Shown piece after piece: positions 1 through 8,715 of a DNA stretch of 64,000 bases; within the stretch, counting starts at the first letter, position 1; every line of letters starts with the position of its first letter. This DNA comes from Variovorax paradoxus_P. Its GTDB lineage: Bacteria > Pseudomonadota > Gammaproteobacteria > Burkholderiales > Burkholderiaceae_C. The position numbers and the translations under genes are program-made. Location of the stretch: assembly GCF_050627025.1 (NCBI RefSeq), contig NZ_CP192472.1. One strand, given 5' to 3'. The notes beneath the pieces were generated by a model. The model searched no databases. It saw only the letters and a program-made list of their open reading frames with translations, and was not told the origin of the DNA.

Positions 1-50
1 TCCTTGACCGAGATCTTCGAGCGCGACGGTTGTGCGACAGTGTTTGGCAT
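1..50 (-). CDS. pstB: PstB phosphate ABC transporter ATPase, N-terminal fragment
   Basis: Only the first 16 codons lie in the window; they read MPNTVAQPSRSKISVK from an ATG at 50-48. Nothing diagnostic is visible in so short a piece. The call rests on position: the gene starts 20 bases after the pstA stop on the same strand, exactly where pstB follows pstSCA in the conserved operon. The residues lie upstream of the Walker A motif expected of the ATPase, which would be off the edge. Confidence 0.7.
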   Translation of the reverse strand, partial: MPNTVAQPSRSKISVK

Positions 51-70
51 GGTTGCTACTTCTTCTTGAA

Positions 71-961
71 TCAGAGTTTGTTGCGCGTGAGAACGCGCGC
101 CAGGATGTTGAGGGCAAGCACGGCCACGGTAATCAGGAACACGCCGGCCCAGGCCAGCTGTTGCCAGTTTTCATACGGGCTCATCGCAAACTTGAAGATC
201 GTCACCGGCAGGCTGGCCATCGGCTGGCTGATGTCGGCGGTCCAGAACTGGTTGTTCAGCGCCGTAAAGAGAAGCGGCGCGGTTTCGCCGGCAATGCGCG
301 CCACCGCCAGCAGCACACCCGTGACCACGCCGGCACGTGCGGCGCGCAGAGTGATGCTCAGGATGACCTTCCACTTCGGCGTGCCAAGTGCATAGGCCGC
401 TTCGCGCAGGCCCGGCGGCACCAGTTGCAGCATGTTCTCGGTGGTGCGAATGACCACCGGAATCACGATGAGCGCCAGCGACAGTGCACCCGCAAGGCCC
501 GAGAAGGTCTTGAAGTACGCCACCACCACGGCATACACGAACAGGCCGATCACGATCGACGGCGCCGACAGCAAGATGTCGTTGACGAACCGCGTGACCG
601 ACGAGAGCCAGCCCTTGGGGTTGTACTCAGCCAGGTAGATACCGGCCATGATGCCGATCGGCGTGCCCACGAAGGTTGCCAGCGCCACCATCACGAACGA
701 GCCGAAGATCGCATTGGCAATGCCGCCCGCTTCATTGGGCGGCGGGGTCATTTCGGTGAAAGTGGCAAGCGCCAGGCCGCCAAGGCCCAGGCGCAGCGTT
801 TCCCAAAGAATCCAGATGAGCCAGAAGACGCCGAACACCATGGCCGCAAGCGACAGCGTGAGCGCGATCTTGTTGACCCGGTTGCGCGCGGCAAACTTGG
901 CCTGCCGCGTTTCGGCAAGTGCCTTGGCGTTCAACAGGGTTTGCGCAGTGCTCGTATTCAT
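71..961 (-). CDS. pstA: PstA phosphate ABC transporter permease
   Basis: This is an inner-membrane permease of the high-affinity phosphate importer PstSCAB, 296 residues, normal for the family. The start chosen is MNTSTAQTLL, because its ATG overlaps the pstC stop (ATGA), indicating translational coupling. A longer reading frame upstream merely overlaps pstC. Several hydrophobic segments are visible, the first being IALTLSLAAMVFGVFWLIWI near residue 31. The conserved cytoplasmic EAA-type loop appears as REAAYALGTPKWKVI in the C-terminal half, which contacts PstB. It is co-transcribed with pstS and pstC and sits under the Pho box upstream of pstS. Confidence 0.95.
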   Translation of the reverse strand: MNTSTAQTLLNAKALAETRQAKFAARNRVNKIALTLSLAAMVFGVFWLIWILWETLRLGLGGLALATFTEMTPPPNEAGGIANAIFGSFVMVALATFVGTPIGIMAGIYLAEYNPKGWLSSVTRFVNDILLSAPSIVIGLFVYAVVVAYFKTFSGLAGALSLALIVIPVVIRTTENMLQLVPPGLREAAYALGTPKWKVILSITLRAARAGVVTGVLLAVARIAGETAPLLFTALNNQFWTADISQPMASLPVTIFKFAMSPYENWQQLAWAGVFLITVAVLALNILARVLTRNKL

Positions 962-2037
962 GACTTGGTCCCTTCGCTCTTCTTCATCTGGGCGAGCAAT
1001 ACCTTCGAGAGCGTCAGCACCACGAAGGTAATGAAGAACAGCACCAGGCCCAGGTACATCAGCGCGGCCTGGTGAAGGCCCGCGCCGGCTTCGGCAAACT
1101 CGTTGGCCAGTGCCGAGGTGATGCTGTTGGCAGCCTCGAACACCGACAGCGAATTGAGCTGATTCATGTTGCCGATCACGAACGTGACCGCCATCGTTTC
1201 GCCCAGCGCCCGGCCAAGGCCGAGCATGATGCCGCCGATGACGCCGGCCTTGGTGTAGGGCAACACAACCTTGGAGACCACCTCCCAGGTAGTGGAGCCA
1301 AGGCCGTAGGCCGACTCCTTGAGCAGCGGCGGCGTCACCTCGAACACGTCGCGCATCACCGAGGCAATGAACGGAATGATCATGATCGCGAGGATGATGC
1401 CGGCCGAAAGAATGCCGATGCCCACCGGTGGGCCCGACACCAGGGCGCCGAGGTACGGCACGCCTGCGAGCAGCTTCTGCAGCGGCTGCTGCACCCAGGT
1501 GGAAAGAATCGGGCCGAACACGAGCAGGCCCCACATGCCGTAAACGATGGACGGCACCGCAGCCAGCAGCTCGATGGCCGTGCCCAGCGGGCGCTTGAGC
1601 CAGCTGGGCGAAAGCTCGGTAAGGAACAGTGCAATGCCGAAGCTCACAGGCACCGCAATCACCAGCGCAATGATCGAAGTGGCCAGGGTGCCGTAGATCA
1701 TGACCAGGCCGCCGTACTCGTTCTGGACCGGGTCCCACACGCTGCTGGTGAGAAAGCCGAGGCCGTATTTCGAGATGGCGGGCCATGCGCCGGCAATCAG
1801 CGACAGCAGGATGCCGATCAGCATCGCGAGTGTGAGCAGCGCGGCGCCCTTGGCGGCCCAGCCGAACAGGCGGTCGGCCATGGGGCCGGAACGCGGTGCC
1901 TTTGCGGGCGGTGGAGAGGTGGCGCGGCCGCGCTCGGCCGCGAGGTCGAGCGTGGATGCGGAAGCAGGATAGGTGGATGACACGGGTCGCTCCGGCAATG
2001 ACGAAAGCGGCGCATCCTCGAGCGAAGTGGTGCTCAT
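958..2037 (-). CDS. pstC: PstC phosphate ABC transporter permease
   Basis: This is the second permease subunit of the PstSCAB importer, 359 residues, and pairs with PstA in the inner membrane. It has a long polar N-terminal tail of about 50 residues rich in Ser, Pro and Ala before the first membrane segment (GAALLTLAMLIGILLSLIAG). The EAA-loop motif is seen as KESAYGLGSTTWEVVSKVV. It lies 34 bases downstream of pstS and overlaps pstA by four bases. The long N-terminal tail leaves some doubt about the exact start, but no better internal start with a ribosome binding site stands out. Confidence 0.95.
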   Translation of the reverse strand: MSTTSLEDAPLSSLPERPVSSTYPASASTLDLAAERGRATSPPPAKAPRSGPMADRLFGWAAKGAALLTLAMLIGILLSLIAGAWPAISKYGLGFLTSSVWDPVQNEYGGLVMIYGTLATSIIALVIAVPVSFGIALFLTELSPSWLKRPLGTAIELLAAVPSIVYGMWGLLVFGPILSTWVQQPLQKLLAGVPYLGALVSGPPVGIGILSAGIILAIMIIPFIASVMRDVFEVTPPLLKESAYGLGSTTWEVVSKVVLPYTKAGVIGGIMLGLGRALGETMAVTFVIGNMNQLNSLSVFEAANSITSALANEFAEAGAGLHQAALMYLGLVLFFITFVVLTLSKVLLAQMKKSEGTKS

Positions 2038-2071
2038 GAATGCGCCGTTCCTGGCTTGATGGGTGGGTTGC

Positions 2072-3109
2072 TTACTTGAACGCGACCGGCTTGCCCGATG
2101 CGTCCTTCACCTCGCCCCATGCCTTGGCGATCGTGGCCTTCACCGTATCGGGCATCGGCACGTAGTCCAGGTCGTCGGCGGTCTTGTCGCCGTTCTTGTA
2201 GGCCCAGTCGAAGAACTTCAGCACCGTGGTTGCATTGGCGGGCTTGTCCTGCGACTTGTGCATCAGGATGAAGGTCGCGCCGGTGATCGGCCATGCACCC
2301 TTGTCGGCCTGGTTGGTCAGCACCTGGTAGAAGCTCTTGCTCCAGTCGGCAGCGGCGGCGGCGGCCTTGAATGCCGTGTCTTCCGGCGAGACGAAGTTGC
2401 CGGCCGCGTTCTGCAGCTGGGCGTACGTCATCTTGTTCTGCTTGACGTATGCGTATTCCACATAGCCGATCGAGTTGGGCAGGCGGTTCACGAAAGCTGC
2501 AACGCCTTCATTTCCCTTGCCGCCCGCGCCGGTCGGCCAGTTCACGGCCGTGCCTTCGCCGACCTTGGTTTTCCACTCGGCGTTGACCTTGCTCAGGTAG
2601 TTGGTAAACAGGAAGCTGGTGCCCGAACCGTCGGCACGGCGAACCGGCGCAATGGCGGCGTCCGGCAGGGCCAGCGAACCGTTCAGCGCCTTGATGGCCG
2701 GGTCGTTCCACTTGGTGATCTTGCCCAGGTAGATGTCGCCCAGCACCTGGCCGTTGAGCTTCAGTTCGCCGGGCTTGATGCCGGGAATGTTCACCACGGG
2801 AATCACACCGCCGATGACGGTGGGAAACTGCATCAAGCCCTTGGCCTGGAGTTCTTCATCCTTCAGGGGAGCGTCCGACGCGCCGAAATCGACCGTCTTG
2901 GCTTCGATCTGCTTCAGGCCTGCGCCCGAGCCGACCGACTGGTAGTTGATCTTGACGCCGGTGCTCTTGTTGAAATCAGACGCCCACTTGGCATAAAGCG
3001 GTGCCGGAAAGCTCGCACCGGCGCCGGTTACGTCTTGTGCAAAAGCGGGAACTTGGGCAAAAACCGCGGCCACGAGGCCGGCAGCAGCAAATTTGAAAGT
3101 CGTTTTCAT
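2072..3109 (-). CDS. pstS: PstS periplasmic phosphate-binding protein
   Basis: This is the high-affinity phosphate-binding lipoprotein-like or soluble periplasmic component of PstSCAB, 345 residues. A Sec signal peptide is clear (MKTTFKFAAAGLVAAVFAQVPAFA, cleavage after AFA). The mature protein opens with the family signature TGAGASFPAPLYAKW, and a later phosphate-binding segment reads RADGSGTSFLFTNYLSK. It is the first gene of the operon. The 130 bases upstream carry an 11-bp-phased TGTCACA direct repeat that matches the PhoB binding pattern, so induction under phosphate starvation is expected. Confidence 0.97.
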   Translation of the reverse strand: MKTTFKFAAAGLVAAVFAQVPAFAQDVTGAGASFPAPLYAKWASDFNKSTGVKINYQSVGSGAGLKQIEAKTVDFGASDAPLKDEELQAKGLMQFPTVIGGVIPVVNIPGIKPGELKLNGQVLGDIYLGKITKWNDPAIKALNGSLALPDAAIAPVRRADGSGTSFLFTNYLSKVNAEWKTKVGEGTAVNWPTGAGGKGNEGVAAFVNRLPNSIGYVEYAYVKQNKMTYAQLQNAAGNFVSPEDTAFKAAAAAADWSKSFYQVLTNQADKGAWPITGATFILMHKSQDKPANATTVLKFFDWAYKNGDKTADDLDYVPMPDTVKATIAKAWGEVKDASGKPVAFK

Positions 3110-3175
3110 AAGGCTTCCTTTTTTAGAAGTAAGAAGTAGTCCCTTTCGGGCTTGGGACGGACTCTAGAAAGCTTG

Positions 3176-3193
3176 TGTGACATCGGTGTGACA
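3176..3193 (-). promoter_or_regulatory. Pho box upstream of pstS
   Basis: Read on the minus strand, two TGTCACA heptamers occur exactly 11 bases apart, which is the phasing of PhoB half-sites (consensus CTGTCAT with 4-base A/T-rich spacers). The site ends about 67 bases before the pstS ATG, a suitable distance for a PhoB-activated promoter. The spacers here are GC-richer than in enterics, as is usual in high-GC genomes. Confidence 0.75.
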
Positions 3194-3243
3194 CCCCGCC
3201 ACAGAGGGAAAATGGCGTTGGCTGCCATGCGGCTTGTATGACG

Positions 3244-3261
3244 CTGTCACACAACCGTCAT
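3244..3261 (+). promoter_or_regulatory. Second putative Pho box, oriented toward ppx
   Basis: CTGTCAC and CGTCAT half-sites lie with their GTCA cores 11 bases apart (3246 and 3257) on the plus strand, 116 bases before the ppx start. It is weaker than the pstS site because the second half-site is imperfect. It may make ppx a Pho-regulon gene or strengthen PhoB binding in the shared intergenic region. Confidence 0.45.
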
Positions 3262-3376
3262 TCGCCCGGCATAGCCTTCCGAGCCTCGCCGCCGACGATT
3301 CGGGCGTCGGCGCAGCTGCCACCGTCTTTCACGGCGCTACGATGAGGGCCACCGCCTTCTTCATCACTACAACTAC

Positions 3377-4897
3377 ATGCAAAACGGCACCCGCCTCGCC
3401 GCAGTCGATCTCGGTTCGAACAGCTTCAGGCTTGAAATCGGACAGGTCGATCACGGCCAGATCCACCGCACCGAATACCTCAAGGAGACGGTGCGCCAGG
3501 GCAACGGCCTGGACAGCGCCCGCAATCTCACGCCCGAGGCCATGCAGCGCGGCTGGGACGCCCTCGCCCGCTTTGGCGAACGCCTGGCCGGCTTCAAGCG
3601 CTCGCAGGTGCGCGCCGTGGCTACCCAAACGCTGCGCGAAGCCCGCAACCGCGAAGAATTTCTCTTGCGCGCTCGCACCATCCTGGGGTTCGGCATCGAC
3701 GTGATCCCCGGGCGCGAAGAAGCCCGCCTTATCTACCAGGGCGTGGCGCACATGCTCCCGCACACCGACGCCTCCGACCGCGAGCGCCGCCTGGTGCTGG
3801 ACATCGGCGGGCGCTCTACCGAAATGATCATCGGCCGCGCACTAGAGGCCGAGCTCATGGAGTCTTACCGCGTCGGCAGCGTCGCCTGGTCGATGAAGCA
3901 TTTCGCGGAAGGCCTCTTTACCCCTGCCGCATTCCGCGCCGCCGAAGTGGCGGCCAAGGCAGTGCTGGACGATGCGCTTTCAAGCTACACCCGCGACCAG
4001 TGGGACGTGGCCTACGGCGCTTCCGGCACCATTGGCGCGGTGGGCGACGTGCTGGCTGCCGCCGGCGGCGAGCCGGGCCTGATTACCCGCGACGGGCTCG
4101 ATTGGCTGGTCGACCGCCTGCTGAAGGCAGGCAGCGCCGACAAACTGCGCATCGACGGCATGCGGGAAGACCGCAAACCCGTCATCGGCGGAGGCGTGAG
4201 CGTGCTGCGGGCGGTTTTCGACCTGCTCGGCATCGAAGAAATGAAAGTGGCCCAAGGCGCGCTTCGCCATGGCGTGCTCTACGAATTGCTGGAACGAGAC
4301 GAAGGCGTGGCCGACTTGCGCACCGCTACCGTGGCACGGCTGGCCAGCCGCTTTTCTGTCGACGCAGCCCAAGCCAGGCGCGTGGGCGAAACAGCCGCGG
4401 CCCTCTTCGTGCAGCTCACGCCCGCGGCACGCGGCGGCAGCGCCATCAGCCGTGCCGGGCGGGCGCTGCGAAAGCTGGGCTGGGCGGCGCAGTTGCATGA
4501 AATCGGCACGCTGGTTTCGCACAGCGACTATCACAAGCACGGCGCCTACATCCTGGACAACACCGACGCACCCGGCTTTGCAGTGAACGAACTGCATGCG
4601 CTCGGCCAGCTGGTTCTGGGGCAGCGCGGCAAGCTGCGCAAGCTCGAGTCGGCCCTGGATGACGAAACCTTCGTGATGCAGCTGCTGTCGCTGCGCCTCG
4701 CGGTCATCCTTTGCCACGCCCGCCGCGACCCCGATCCGCAGGCGCTGCATCTCGCAGCGCTGGGCGCCAGGGCTTTCACCATCGTCTGCGCGCCCGACTG
4801 GGCCGACGCCTATCCGCAGTCCGCGCATCTGCTGCGCGAAGAAGTGCTGGCCTGGCAAAAGACCAGCAGCTGGCGCGTTGAACTCAGCGGCGCCTGA
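3377..4897 (+). CDS. ppx: Exopolyphosphatase (Ppx/GppA family)
   Basis: The protein has 506 residues and belongs to the ASKHA sugar-kinase/actin fold; it hydrolyses terminal phosphates from polyphosphate (some members act on pppGpp). The phosphate-1 motif is AAVDLGSNSFRLEIG at residues 8-22 and the phosphate-2 motif is VLDIGGRSTEMIIG near residue 140. The C-terminal half carries the HD-like helical domain (QLHEIGTLVSHSDYHKHGAYI). The start at 3377 puts the first motif at the usual distance. It is transcribed divergently from pstS and convergently with the lipoprotein gene that ends six bases beyond its stop. Together with ppk1 it sets polyphosphate turnover. Confidence 0.95.
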   Translation: MQNGTRLAAVDLGSNSFRLEIGQVDHGQIHRTEYLKETVRQGNGLDSARNLTPEAMQRGWDALARFGERLAGFKRSQVRAVATQTLREARNREEFLLRARTILGFGIDVIPGREEARLIYQGVAHMLPHTDASDRERRLVLDIGGRSTEMIIGRALEAELMESYRVGSVAWSMKHFAEGLFTPAAFRAAEVAAKAVLDDALSSYTRDQWDVAYGASGTIGAVGDVLAAAGGEPGLITRDGLDWLVDRLLKAGSADKLRIDGMREDRKPVIGGGVSVLRAVFDLLGIEEMKVAQGALRHGVLYELLERDEGVADLRTATVARLASRFSVDAAQARRVGETAAALFVQLTPAARGGSAISRAGRALRKLGWAAQLHEIGTLVSHSDYHKHGAYILDNTDAPGFAVNELHALGQLVLGQRGKLRKLESALDDETFVMQLLSLRLAVILCHARRDPDPQALHLAALGARAFTIVCAPDWADAYPQSAHLLREEVLAWQKTSSWRVELSGA

Positions 4898-4903
4898 ACT
4901 ACC

Positions 4904-5686
4904 TCACTTTGCCTCGAGCCCGGCCGTGCGGGTGGGTTCCACGCTGGCCAGGCGGGACGACTCGTCCTCGCCGAACATGCCGGCATACGCAGTGTGGAGA
5001 ATTCGCGAAAGCCCCCGCCGGAGGCCCTCCTGCGCCTTGGCCGTGTCCTGCAGCAGTCCGTCGTACGCAAGGAACGTGGGCTCCTCCAGGTCGGAGGTGT
5101 GCGTCGTCTGATAGAGAACGGCCTGCTGCTCGTTCTTTAGCGACTGCTCGATTGCGACGAAGGGCTTGAAGCTCGACGTCATGTCGGGCGCGGAATAGAT
5201 GGTGGTGACTCGCACGGTCAATGTGCTGTAGCCCGGGGTGGGCTGGAACCCGACTGCCTGCAGTTGTGCGAGCTCGCCTTCCACGCGCGGGACCGGCGTG
5301 AGCTTTACTTCGCGGCCCGCGGTCCGCAGGCGCGCCGCCAGCTGCTCGGCGAATTGCCGGTTGAGCGACGTTGCGCCGCTGTTCTTTACGGCGGCCGTGA
5401 ACTCCAGCGTGCGCCGCTCCATGCGGCTGGCCTTCGTCACCCGTGTACCAACCTCGACACCAAGCGCCACCAGCGTTCCGACCGGCCCGAAAACTCCGGC
5501 CCAACCCATGATGGCGGAGCCGCCGCCATCCATGACGGTCAGCTGGTCCTGATCGTTGTAGACGAGCTCGATCTTATTGATGGAACGGGTGGCGTCGTGG
5601 CGTACCTGGGGGGCGGGCTCGGGCGAGCTCGCGGCGCATCCGGCCAATAGGGCTGCACTAACCAGCAGTGAGACGAGCGCTTTCAT
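4904..5686 (-). CDS. Putative outer-membrane lipoprotein of unknown function
   Basis: The protein has 260 residues from the ATG at 5686. This start is chosen because it begins directly with a lipoprotein signal, MKALVSLLVSAALLAGCAAS, where LLAGC is the lipobox and the Cys is residue 17. Upstream in-frame codons are Arg-rich and do not look like a leader. The residue after Cys is Ala, with no Asp retention signal, so outer-membrane sorting is likely. A Gly-rich hydrophobic stretch (GGGSAIMGWAGVFGPVGTLVALG) follows at about residues 52-75. I recognise no family. The gene is convergent with ppx and stands alone. Confidence 0.75.
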   Translation of the reverse strand: MKALVSLLVSAALLAGCAASSPEPAPQVRHDATRSINKIELVYNDQDQLTVMDGGGSAIMGWAGVFGPVGTLVALGVEVGTRVTKASRMERRTLEFTAAVKNSGATSLNRQFAEQLAARLRTAGREVKLTPVPRVEGELAQLQAVGFQPTPGYSTLTVRVTTIYSAPDMTSSFKPFVAIEQSLKNEQQAVLYQTTHTSDLEEPTFLAYDGLLQDTAKAQEGLRRGLSRILHTAYAGMFGEDESSRLASVEPTRTAGLEAK

Positions 5687-5919
5687 GGGGCATCCGCGGT
5701 GACAGACGGCTGCAACAGCCTTCGTCACCCGTCGCCTGCATATCCGCGGCACACAAGGCACTTGCTGCGCAATCGCCTTGTGGTTGTAAGTTATGGATGC
5801 AATTTGTGACCAAATGCATCTGGCGCAGCCATTGTGCCTACATGCCGCCGCTGCGGAGCCCTGATTTGGCCAATTAGTTTACAGTTTTGGGCAAATTCTC
5901 CGCCCCCCGCACACTTCCT

Positions 5920-6381
5920 TCAAAGGAGTTCGGGCGACTGGACGGTAACCACCACCGTCTGCACGTCGCCGTCGCGCTCGCGCGTGCGAATCCACCACAG
6001 CGCGCCCTTGCGCACCGGGCAGCTGTCCTGCTTGAGCCCGAGAAGCAGCGAGATGGCCTGGCCCACCGACGGCTGGTGGCCGATCATCAGCACTACCGAC
6101 TTTCCATTGGGCCAACCCGCCGCGCCCAGCATGGCCTCGGCCGTGGTGTCGGGGGCAAGCTCGGAGCGCAGCTTGTATTTGCGGCCGAGGGCGAGCGCGG
6201 TCTGCTCGCAGCGCCGCGCCGGGCTGCAGATGATGCGGGTGCCGTCGGGCAGTTGCCGGTCGAGCCAGCTCGCCATGCGCTTGGCCTGCTTCTCGCCGCG
6301 CGCGGTAAGGGAGCGCTGCAGGTCGTCGCAGCCCTCGGTCCAGTCCTCGGCTTCGGCATGGCGCCAGAAGATCAAGTCCAT
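5920..6381 (-). CDS. sixA: SixA-type phosphohistidine phosphatase
   Basis: This is a small histidine-phosphatase-superfamily protein, 153 residues, dephosphorylating phospho-histidine (in E. coli on ArcB or NPr). The catalytic RHA motif opens the protein (MDLIFWRHAEAEDW), and the second conserved His is in VLMIGHQPSVG near residue 103. The start at 6381 is two codons inside an alternative ATG at 6387; either gives the same domain. It lies 13-19 bases downstream of ppk1 on the same strand, so the two are probably one transcript. This ppk-sixA linkage is common in beta-proteobacteria. Confidence 0.9.
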   Translation of the reverse strand: MDLIFWRHAEAEDWTEGCDDLQRSLTARGEKQAKRMASWLDRQLPDGTRIICSPARRCEQTALALGRKYKLRSELAPDTTAEAMLGAAGWPNGKSVVLMIGHQPSVGQAISLLLGLKQDSCPVRKGALWWIRTRERDGDVQTVVVTVQSPELL

Positions 6382-6400
6382 GCTCATCGTCTTTCGATGG

Positions 6401-8539
6401 TCAGTTGCTGGATGCATCGGGGTGATGCCCTCGCGATGCATATCGGTTCATGAGCGCAGTCTGCGCGCCGTGCGCCTCGACGGCGCGTGAAGCGCCCGCC
6501 TCGCCGGGGTGGGTGTCGCGGTCGACGCGCGTGTAGATGCCGTCGCCGCCAAGGTCCCAGGCATCGCGGCCGTCGTGCAGGTAGGCCACCAGGCATTCGT
6601 CGATCAGGCGCTGGCGAAGGCTCGGGTCCGTTACGGGCCAGGCCAGCTCGACGCGCCGCATCATGTTGCGGTTCATCCAGTCGGCGCTCGAGAGGTAAAG
6701 CGATTCTTCCTCTCCGTTGCGGAAGTAGAAAACCCGCGAATGCTCCAGGAAGCGCCCGATCACCGAGCGCACGCGGATGTTGTCGGTCAACCCCGGCACT
6801 TGCGCCGGCAAGGTGCACGCACCGCGCACGATGAGGTCGATCTTCACGCCCTGCTGCCCCGCGCGCATCAATGCGGCAACCAGGTGGTCGTCGGTCAGCG
6901 CGTTCATCTTGGCGACGATGCGCGTGGGCTCTCCGGCTGCGGCAGCCATGCCCAAGGCATCGATCTGCGCAACGAGGTTCTTGTGCAGGTCGAACGGCGC
7001 GAGCCACATGCGGTTGAGCTTGGGCAGGCGGCTCTGGCTGGCCAGGTGCACGAACACCGCCTCCATGTCGGCCGTGAGCAGCGGGTCGGCCGTCAGGTGG
7101 CTGATGTCGGTATAGAGCTTGGCCGTGCGCGGGTTGTAGTTGCCGGTAGAAAGATGGCCGTAGCGGCGCATCTGCTTGCCCTCGCGGCGCGTCACCAGCA
7201 GCATCTTGGCGTGCGTCTTCAGGCCCACCACGCCGTACACCACCTGCGCACCGATCGACTCGAGCATCTCGGCCCAGTTGATGTTGGCCTCTTCGTCGAA
7301 GCGTGCCTTCAGCTCCACCACCACCGTCACTTCCTTGCCGCGGCGCACAGCTTCGCGCAGCAAGTCCATCAGCTCGGAATCGGCGCCGGTGCGGTAGATG
7401 GTCTGCTTGATGGCCAGCACCTGCGGGTCTTGCACGGCCTCTCGCAAGAAGGCGAGCACGCCGTCGAAGCTTTCGAAGGGCTGGTGGATCAGCACGTCGC
7501 CGCGCTGCAGCCGCTCAAAGAACGACTGTGCCGGAGACAGCGTGACGGGATACGACGCCGAGTACGGCGGAAAGCGCAGCTGCGGCTCGTCCAGCAGGTC
7601 GATCAACTGCGTGAGCCGTGCCAGGTTGACCGGGCCATGCACCCGATAGAGCGCCTGCGGCGGCAGGTTGAACTGCGCCAGCAGAAAGCTCGCGAGCGAC
7701 TCGGCGCAACTGGCCGAAACCTCGAGCCGCACGGCCTGCCCGTAGTGCCGGTGCTGCAGCCCCTGGCGCAGCGCCGTGCGCAGGTTCTTGACGTCTTCTT
7801 CGTCGACTGCAAGATCGGAATGCCGCGTCACGCGGAACTGCGAAAAGTCGCCCACCTCGCGGCCCGGGAACATGCCGGACAAATGCGCGCGCACCACGCT
7901 CGAAAGCGCCACGAACAGCGTCTTGCCGTCCGAGACCTTGGCAGGCATGCGAATGACCCGTGGCAGCACACGCGGCACCTTGACGATCTGGATCGGGTTT
8001 TCGCGCCCGAACGCATCCTTGCCGCCGAGCCGCACGATGAAGTTGAGCGACTTGTTGGCCACTTGCGGAAACGGATGCGCTGGATCGAGTCCCACCGGAA
8101 TCAGCAGCGGGCGCACTTCGCGCTCGAAATATTCGCTCACCCATTTGCGCTGGGCCGCGTTGCGCTCACCGTGCGAAATGATGTGAATGCCGTGCTTGGC
8201 AAACGTGGGCATCAGCTCGTCGTTGTAGAGCGCATATTGGCGCCCCACCAGCGTGTGGGCGGCCTCGGCCAGCCGCTCGAACGATTCGGTGGTGTAGGTG
8301 CCCTTCTGGTCGCTGGCGCTGCTGGCAATCAGGTGCGGCGCGGCGCGCACTTCAAAGAACTCGTCGAGGTTCGATGAAACGATGCACAGGTAGCGAAGAC
8401 GCTCGATCAGCGGCACCTCGGGCCTGTGCGCCCAATCGAGCACGCGCTCGTTGAAAGACAGGATGCTGTGATCGCGGTCGAGCAGCGGAAGCGCCGATGC
8501 CGCGACCGCAAGTGTCCGGTCAGCGGTAGCAGATTGCAT
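6401..8539 (-). CDS. ppk: Polyphosphate kinase 1
   Basis: This enzyme makes inorganic polyphosphate reversibly from ATP. The product has 712 residues from the ATG at 8539, close to the usual family length. The N domain is recognised by LPLLDRDHSILSFNERVLDWA. The two catalytic-centre histidine motifs are seen as VVGLKTHAKMLLV and RRYGHLSTGNYNPRTAKLYTD. The frame is open further, to an ATG at 8719 that overlaps the upstream gene's stop (ATGA). I prefer 8539 because the extra 60 residues are low complexity and an extended Pho box occupies 8590-8640, which would lie inside the coding region otherwise. sixA follows immediately. Confidence 0.93.
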   Translation of the reverse strand: MQSATADRTLAVAASALPLLDRDHSILSFNERVLDWAHRPEVPLIERLRYLCIVSSNLDEFFEVRAAPHLIASSASDQKGTYTTESFERLAEAAHTLVGRQYALYNDELMPTFAKHGIHIISHGERNAAQRKWVSEYFEREVRPLLIPVGLDPAHPFPQVANKSLNFIVRLGGKDAFGRENPIQIVKVPRVLPRVIRMPAKVSDGKTLFVALSSVVRAHLSGMFPGREVGDFSQFRVTRHSDLAVDEEDVKNLRTALRQGLQHRHYGQAVRLEVSASCAESLASFLLAQFNLPPQALYRVHGPVNLARLTQLIDLLDEPQLRFPPYSASYPVTLSPAQSFFERLQRGDVLIHQPFESFDGVLAFLREAVQDPQVLAIKQTIYRTGADSELMDLLREAVRRGKEVTVVVELKARFDEEANINWAEMLESIGAQVVYGVVGLKTHAKMLLVTRREGKQMRRYGHLSTGNYNPRTAKLYTDISHLTADPLLTADMEAVFVHLASQSRLPKLNRMWLAPFDLHKNLVAQIDALGMAAAAGEPTRIVAKMNALTDDHLVAALMRAGQQGVKIDLIVRGACTLPAQVPGLTDNIRVRSVIGRFLEHSRVFYFRNGEEESLYLSSADWMNRNMMRRVELAWPVTDPSLRQRLIDECLVAYLHDGRDAWDLGGDGIYTRVDRDTHPGEAGASRAVEAHGAQTALMNRYASRGHHPDASSN

Positions 8540-8589
8540 GGGCACTGATTCTGGGGCAAGGGGCACGGGAGCACACGTAGGCTGAAATA

Positions 8590-8640
8590 TGACAGTTTCG
8601 TCCTTGTTTATGACGATTCCGTGACGCTCCTGTGACGCCG
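8590..8640 (-). promoter_or_regulatory. Extended Pho box upstream of ppk1
   Basis: On the plus strand TGACG occurs at 8611, 8622 and 8633, exactly 11 bases apart. A further TGACA occurs at 8591, about two periods away. Read on the minus strand this is a tandem array of CGTCA(C/T) half-sites followed by CTGTCATATT, about 50 bases before the chosen ppk1 start. Three in-phase half-sites are unlikely by chance and imply PhoB control of ppk-sixA. Confidence 0.65.
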
Positions 8641-8715
8641 ATTCGCCACCAGCCGGCTCCGCGGACCCGGGCAGGGAAACCGATGGCCTGGCGGCGGGCC
8701 GGGCGACCGCTGGTT

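Noticed and set aside
71..1786. A 571-codon frame covering pstA and running into pstC
   Set aside because: The part upstream of 961 lies out of frame across pstC and is Arg/His-rich; the coupled ATGA start at 961 gives a normal PstA.
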